Assembly: GCA_940671915.1 (NCBI GenBank)
Contig: CALNVZ010002974.1
Span: 45,256,678-45,320,677, forward strand
Source: Paracentrotus lividus
Lineage: Eukaryota; Echinodermata; Echinoidea; Camarodonta; Echinidae
DNA: 64,000 nucleotides
Reading direction: 5' to 3'
How positions within the stretch are numbered: position 1 is the stretch's first letter; each line of letters begins with the position of its first letter. The notes beneath the pieces were generated by a model. That model ran no database searches. It was not told the DNA's origin and saw nothing but the letters and a program-made list of their open reading frames with translations. Position numbers and translations under genes: made by a program. Positions 60,701-64,000 of this stretch are shown one piece after another.

Positions 60701-63188
60701 TGGGGTTTAGCGAAGCATGATATGGGTGAGCTGAGAGAGGTATCATTAGAATGGTAATGAGTTGCACTTTACAGTGATATAAATTTCATAATCACCACTT
60801 GAATATTTTTGAAATTATTGTTGATCAAAGTTGGGTTTCCTTTTTTCGGAAACACCCAGTATTTGGGTCTTCTGCATAGTAGCCTTTGCTTGGCAACTCT
60901 TCATTTTCTTATGCATAGTAGACATCAAAAAGGAAATCAAAACATAACTTTAAGAAAAAAAAAGAAAAAAAAGATTAAAGCAAACAATGTGTCAGAAATT
61001 TACTATTCTTGCATTCCTTTGTTTACTAATCAACCATCTTAACAAAAGATATAATTTAATGAAGTGAACATTGTTTAAAAGGAATTTTTTTCCATTCAGA
61101 AACATGAAAGTTACATTTGAGACTGTATACTAAATGAAATGATGCTCGCAATAATTTTTATTACCAAACACACCATGAAAAGTAAAATTATATTTCCTTT
61201 TAATGCTCACTAAAAAGTTCCCAAATATTTCAAAAACGGATTTTGAATTTGAATTGTTTTTGCAATGCTCATCGTGGCTGCATTAATTATCATATTTTGC
61301 ATTTCATTCAGTCTATCTCTATTTCTGTTTAATGCTATCTTTTTTAAATTTTAATTCTTAGAAAAATTTAGAATGAAAAGTTACCATATGGAATAGTTTG
61401 CCTTGAATGTAAGTTTTGTGATATCAATTTTCTCAAGAAATTTGAGTGTAACTCCCATTGTGTTAAGTCATAGATGCTCAAACTGCTTATGAAAGAGAAT
61501 TAGTCAAGAATTTCTTGGATAGATGTGTTCTTTAACAGACCTGGAGATGACAAAATGGTTAAGTCGCTTCCCGTATAGAAGTTAGATGTGAAGGTTTTTA
61601 GATCCTTCCAGGTTCTAAAGATTTTTCATTCATATGCAGAATGAGCATCAGATTCTAATACGATTTGATTTACAGTAAAAATGAATCCTTCCATGAAGAC
61701 GTTTAGCAATTACATTTATTATCTCTGTTCTATGAGTGGTTAAGGCGTCAGCACCAGTTACACGACTTCCCCATCCCGGCAACGACCCCGACACCTGCTC
61801 CGGTCTCCAAAGGCAAGACCAGGTAAGATATGAAACTAATTATACATGGTTCTGTATTCTACTTCTCTCGAGTCCTTTCTCTCATTGTTCTTTTTATTAT
61901 ATAACGTATAACGCTGCTTATATTAAAGGATTCATAATAGTATATTTAAAAAAATCGAGTGAAACCAAACTTTAATAGATTCTGCTTTACATCTCTTTAT
62001 GATTACATGATATTTATGATATTTAATATTTTATAGTGTAATATTTAAAGCCAAAAGCTGAAAAAACGCTTGCATACCATTTGACAAAACATTCAGACTT
62101 GCTGAAAGGCAGGCATTTTTGCTGATGTGAGTTTGCAGTGAATAATATTCAATCAATCAATATACAAATTTGTTTTGATTTTCCCCAAAGTCTTCTCCAT
62201 ATTCATATTGAGTATTCAATATAGTGCTGTTGATGTTTTAATTTGACACTGGTTGATTTTTTATTTGAGTCAATGAAATGATTATCCTTGAATGGTTATA
62301 TGTTTTCAACATACATTTTTTTAAAGAAATTACTTTCATGAGGTGAATAATCATAGGTATCATATTCCATCCAATATGAGTTTATTTTCATAATTATTTT
62401 TCTGTATATTTTAGGTCATGTGATCATTCCTGTTGTGGAGCATATCTCTATGGATGAGCGTCTGGAGAAGGCTAAGAATCTTGAAAAGCTACGAGCTATT
62501 GCTTCAAAGGAACCTCGTAAGTATCAGTCCCTTTGACCCAAGTTGTCACTTCAGTCAAATCCTGTAAAAAAATTGTGCTTCAAGGGAATTCGGTAAGGAA
62601 AGGTTACTGAACAACCAAGTCATCAGGAACAATTTTAGTAACCCGCTGCCTCCAGCCCTTAGTGCCTCCACAGTAAGGCTTGGTCCAATGAACCTCAGCT
62701 ATAACAAGGGTCTTACAGAAAAACCATTTCTAGTTAAAAACCAGTTCAAGTTGTTCAACTTGAGCAAACTTGGTGCTATTAATAGGACCACCCGGAATTG
62801 TTTAAAAGAGCATGAAGGATTAAAAAGGAGATATACTGTAACATGGGTTGGTCTTGTGGTAATTATTAGCTGTCTGCATTCGTCTACAAACTGACTATGG
62901 TCAGACTAGGATCTGAAATCACAGTCACATCTTTCCAATGATGACGTAACGGTCCTAGAAGTTAATATTCATTTCTCATAGATGCATTTCTGTTAAAACC
63001 CAACCAACCAACTGTGATTGAAGAAGAAAATAGATTAAATTTTCCATGGGTTTTTCTAGAAGAGTATTTAATCTCATGCATCACAAAAATAAGCTCAATT
63101 TCTAAATGTTTATCTTTTCTTCTTCTATTTTTTATCTGCACAGTGTTTGCCAATACTCAAATTGGACACCTAAAGGATCCAACGAAAT
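47549..63188 (+). CDS. PHF20/PHF20L1-like Tudor protein (5' part; continues past window)
   Basis: Exons: 47523-48724 (ATG at 47549), 49342-49493, 49928-50096, 50666-50839, 51230-51403, 53960-54071, 55183-55541, 56149-56269, 58237-58305, 58843-58884, 61745-61822, 62415-62516 and 63144-63188. All are GT-AG and phase-consistent, giving about 924 residues so far. Family knowledge: PHF20 and PHF20L1 read methyl-lysine with Tudor domains; PHF20 is part of the NSL/KAT8 acetyltransferase complex. Seen: an acidic N-terminus of about 420 residues, an MBT/Tudor-like domain (VKLEAMDYKNNWYLAKILQI, GWNSRYDEWVHF), two Tudor exons, a basic/Ser-rich region, and an AT-hook-like RPVGRPAAK. The PHD should lie downstream. 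The long acidic start is unlike vertebrate PHF20, whose Tudor domains begin near residue 1. Confidence 0.87.
49342..50096 (+). CDS. PHF20-like exons 2-3: first MBT/Tudor-like domain
   Basis: Exons 49342-49493 and 49928-50096 share a split tryptophan codon. GFEFVPGVKLEAMDYKNNW, YLAKILQIDEASHKIQIHFE, GWNSRYDEWVHFNSPKLRPL and RKEGLKEVPAG closely follow the human PHF20 first Tudor (GAQLEARDRLKNWYPAHI..., RWNHRYDEWFCWDSPYLRPL). Confidence 0.92.
50666..50839 (+). CDS. PHF20-like Tudor 2, exon copy A
   Basis: 58 codons, phase 0 to 0: [40 protein letters not shown], ending DMPDDLKNQ|GTAAAC. W-S-D-C-R-x-Y-P-x-K and YDG are Tudor signatures matching human PHF20 ACWSDCRFYPAKV...FYDGV. Copy B follows at 51230. 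Confidence 0.93.
51015..51167. mobile_element. Hairpin MITE between the two Tudor exons
   Basis: AAGGCCACCGCACACCATAC, ACTCATGACTT and CTTTGGATCTGAAATAAC pair with GTTATTTCATATCCAAAG and GTATGGTGTGCGATGGCCTT. It is 153 bp with about 65-bp arms in a 390-bp intron. If transcribed it would fold strongly beside the exon B acceptor. Confidence 0.75.
51230..51403 (+). CDS. PHF20-like Tudor 2, exon copy B
   Basis: 58 codons, phase 0 to 0: [40 protein letters not shown], ending DMPDELKKQ|GTAATT. About 48 of 58 residues equal copy A, with many silent differences between them. Length and phase are identical, so the two could be used together or one at a time. Confidence 0.93.
51429..53474. mobile_element. 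Minisatellite-bearing element (Helentron/HINE-like)
   Basis: Sub-terminal inverted repeats GTCCCCGCCGA (51429) and TCGGCGGGGAC (53464-53474) enclose a GTGTGTGTCCGTCCG start and about 12 tandem units of roughly 150 bp. Each unit has ATGCTACTCCTTCRCCATTT, CATCCGATTTCGATTC, GATAGCACTAGGTGAGGAC and TTGACCCCTTTGACCTTTG. After the right repeat, TTGCGCATCGCGTAA can form a small stem-loop. Inverted sub-ends, an internal minisatellite and a 3' stem-loop are the layout described for HINE elements. No coding frame. Confidence 0.75.
53960..54071 (+). CDS. PHF20-like exon: short coiled basic segment
   Basis: DFFSNLQAQIERAQNKAEQR, then KENRLKAEARKARLSSPG: a charged, helix-prone stretch. Phase 0 to 1, ending CCGG|GTAAGG. 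Confidence 0.85.
55183..55541 (+). CDS. PHF20-like exon: Ser/Arg-rich linker
   Basis: GPSSAGSSPPEERKRKLSSS, then repeated SRTLSEESR/SRSSTDEV-type units, ending FLMGGGGKKKEDRKDK. Basic KRKL and KVKRSR clusters suit nuclear localisation signals. Phase 1 to 0. Confidence 0.85.
56149..56269 (+). CDS. PHF20-like exon with AT-hook-like motif
   Basis: LASIEPKTRLRPVGRPAAKP, then SPDPAQKVKELRSASATASQ. GRP flanked by basic residues is AT-hook-like; vertebrate PHF20 has an AT-hook after its Tudor domains. Ends in phase 1 at CAAG|GTAATA. Confidence 0.83.
56366..57281. mobile_element. Minisatellite-bearing element (Helentron/HINE-like), CTAG end
   Basis: Sub-terminal inverted repeats ATGCCTCCGC (56366) and GCGGAGGCAT (57237-57246) enclose GTCCGTCCG, then about five units of roughly 150 bp (CTCAAGAACCGTTTCAC, CATACTGGGGTGAC, AAGGTCAAAGGTCA). 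The right side continues to a perfect stem-loop CGACCGTGCGCGGTCG and ends TCATCTAG|TT. A rolling-circle 3' end classically has a hairpin followed by CTRR, which this fits. TCATCTAG also occurs at 56344-56351, just left of the element. Confidence 0.78.
58237..58305 (+). CDS. PHF20-like small exon (69 nt)
   Basis: TTCTAG acceptor, then frame (A)PIVQEPTTPHATIEGSRQIP, ending ACAA|GTACGT. Phase 1 to 1, so it can be skipped without shifting the frame. Supported only by splice sites and phase. Confidence 0.6.
58843..58884 (+). CDS. PHF20-like micro-exon (42 nt)
   Basis: TTTGGCAG acceptor; STAIKSLKDLWFE; GAAC|GTAAGA donor. Phase 1 to 1. The strong donor and matching phase support it, but no homology was recognised. 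Confidence 0.55.
59030..60862. mobile_element. Tc1/mariner-like non-autonomous element, interrupted
   Basis: CTGGGTGTACCAGAAAAAAG at the left and TTTTTTCGGAAACACCCAG at the right, flanked by TA. Arms continue inward (GGAAACCCAAGTTTGATCAT / ATTGTTGATCAAAGTTGGGT). Internal segments with CACGCATCACTGAACC recur several times in both orientations, giving a multi-arm foldback. No transposase frame. It carries the 59303-60106 insertion. Confidence 0.75.
59303..60106. mobile_element. Nested element, CAGGGCGCGACAA ends, CAGTG duplication
   Basis: CAGGGCGCGACAA (59303) and TTGTCGCGGCCTG (60094-60106) are inverted; CAGTG abuts both sides (59298-59302 and 60107-60111). Sub-terminal GCTTGCCCGGGGCAAGTG and CTTGCCCAATAGGGCAAGTG are palindromic. 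The open frame at 59146-59610 runs across the boundary and is not a transposase I recognise. Confidence 0.72.
61745..61822 (+). CDS. PHF20-like small exon (78 nt)
   Basis: GTTAAG acceptor, (R)VSTSYTTSPSRQRPRHLLRS, PKARPG, ending CCAG|GTAAGA; phase 1 to 1. Two other frames are open, but only this one joins the next exon (HVIIPVVEHISM) without a stop. Confidence 0.65.
62415..62516 (+). CDS. PHF20-like exon (HVIIPVVEHIS)
   Basis: TTTTAG acceptor; HVIIPVVEHISMDERLEKAK, then NLEKLRAIASKEP, ending CCTC|GTAAGT. Phase 1 to 1. The charged helix-like stretch reads as clear coding sequence. Confidence 0.78.
63144..63188 (+). CDS. PHF20-like small exon (45 nt)
   Basis: CTGCACAG acceptor, FANTQIGHLKDPTK, donor AAAT|GTAAGT; phase 1 to 1. 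The next exon was not identified before the window ends. Confidence 0.68.
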
Positions 63189-63707
63189 GTAAGTATAAAC
63201 GGACTGCTGTCTTCAGATATTGATATGATGTCTGTCTTGTTTGATAGTAATAAGAGTTTATTGTAACCATTTGAATATGAAATGAGCAACTCTCAATGTT
63301 TGTAAGCTAAATCAAACAGTGTTATTCACTTTCAGTTTCTTGAAGGATTTTAAATCCTTTTCTATAATATGTTTGCTACTAAGTATATGTCCCGAATTTG
63401 TAAATCTTTTCAATGCTGACCCCACCACCACCTGCATTGTGTATAATCAGGTAAAATTCATTGAAAAATTAGTTCTGTCAAAATTGATTTCACCGAACAC
63501 TTTAATATCACAGTCAAATCTTATTTAGAGATAATTTATTTTTAAAAACTACCTTAATGACTTGTAACCCTTGAATAGTTTTCTTATTGAAATCAATATT
63601 TAGGGAACTTGGTCAACTTTGTCATAAAGACAATTGTGTGTATAGTCTCTTCTTCTTGTTCTCCATTAATGGTCTGTATATTCAAGTGAACTGCCTCTGC
63701 CACTGTA

Positions 63708-64000
63708 GGTGGTGTCGGAGGCATCATGTTTTCGGGTTGTCCGTCCGTCCTGTTTGCTCGTTATCGCGATATCTCAAGAACCACTTGATATATCAACTTC
63801 AAACTTGGGGATAGTATGTATCACAATAGGAAGATGATCTGATTAGATTTTGGAGTATGTAGGTCAAAGAGGTCAAATTGTGAAATTCCATGTATTGAGT
63901 TAGTTATCGCCATATATGAAGACGATCTTAATATATTTTAGGAGGGATTACGATCTAATAAGTTTTGGGATCACAAGGTCAAAGATGTCTTTGTATAAAA
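63708..64000. mobile_element. Start of a third minisatellite-type element, cut by window end
   Basis: GTCGGAGGCATCATGTTTTC, then GGGTTGTCCGTCCGTCC and CTCAAGAACCACTTGATA match the left part of 56366-57281. The right end is outside the window. Confidence 0.65.

Noticed and set aside
1-64000. Retroviral, LTR or other capsid-bearing elements
   Set aside because: I found no paired long terminal repeats and no protease, polymerase or capsid-like frames.

Overview
This window is AT-rich animal nuclear DNA. It has spliced genes with GT-AG introns, short exons and many small DNA transposons, and no bacterial-type features. The gene families, introns of a few hundred bases to several kilobases, a tRNA-derived SINE, TTAA-flanked MITEs and minisatellite-bearing elements with GTCCGTCCG-type starts suggest a marine deuterostome. 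An echinoderm such as a sea urchin is my best guess; this is inference, because no sequence here names the species.

Four protein-coding genes are readable. (1) Plus strand, about 556-4416: the 3' half of the cohesin kleisin RAD21, with the STAG-binding segment, a conserved EPSR separase-type site and the C-terminal winged helix. (2) Minus strand, 35082 down to 12591: a 17-exon PHF3/DIDO1-type gene with an acidic/basic N-terminus, PHD finger, Cys-rich knuckle, TFIIS central domain, SPOC domain and a Pro/Arg-rich tail. (3) Minus strand, 44605-43919: an unrecognised 228-residue Ser/Arg-rich protein in one coding exon. (4) Plus strand, from 47549 past the window end: a PHF20/PHF20L1-like gene with a long acidic N-terminus, one MBT/Tudor-like domain and two nearly identical Tudor exons in tandem. 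Genes 1 and 2 converge on a gene-free interval (4417-12590); genes 3 and 4 diverge from 44606-47522. Three of the four products act on chromatin: cohesin, a Pol II CTD/PHD/TFIIS-like factor, and a Tudor reader of the KAT8/NSL type. They do not belong to one known pathway.

The rest is introns and intergenic DNA full of non-autonomous elements. The most interesting is a 2.3 kb element at 18253-20540 in a PHF3/DIDO1 intron. It has a 15-bp terminal inverted repeat, a 4-bp TCAT target duplication and seven copies of a 14-mer, GTAACGCGTGGGAC, in both orientations. It sits in an older dispersed repeat whose uninterrupted copies are present elsewhere in the window. Other notable structures are a 1.8 kb inverted repeat just upstream of the PHF3/DIDO1 start, small foldbacks with a telomere-like (TTAGGG) core, Helentron/HINE-like minisatellite elements in PHF20-like introns, and nested DNA transposons.

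A recurring theme is small tandem duplication across exon borders. Five places in the PHF3/DIDO1-like gene and one clean whole-exon duplication in the PHF20-like gene show it. Several PHF3/DIDO1 exons also show apparent frame breaks, which may be alternative splicing, real decay or assembly errors. I saw no tRNA or rRNA gene, no CRISPR array and no retroviral or LTR element I could support.
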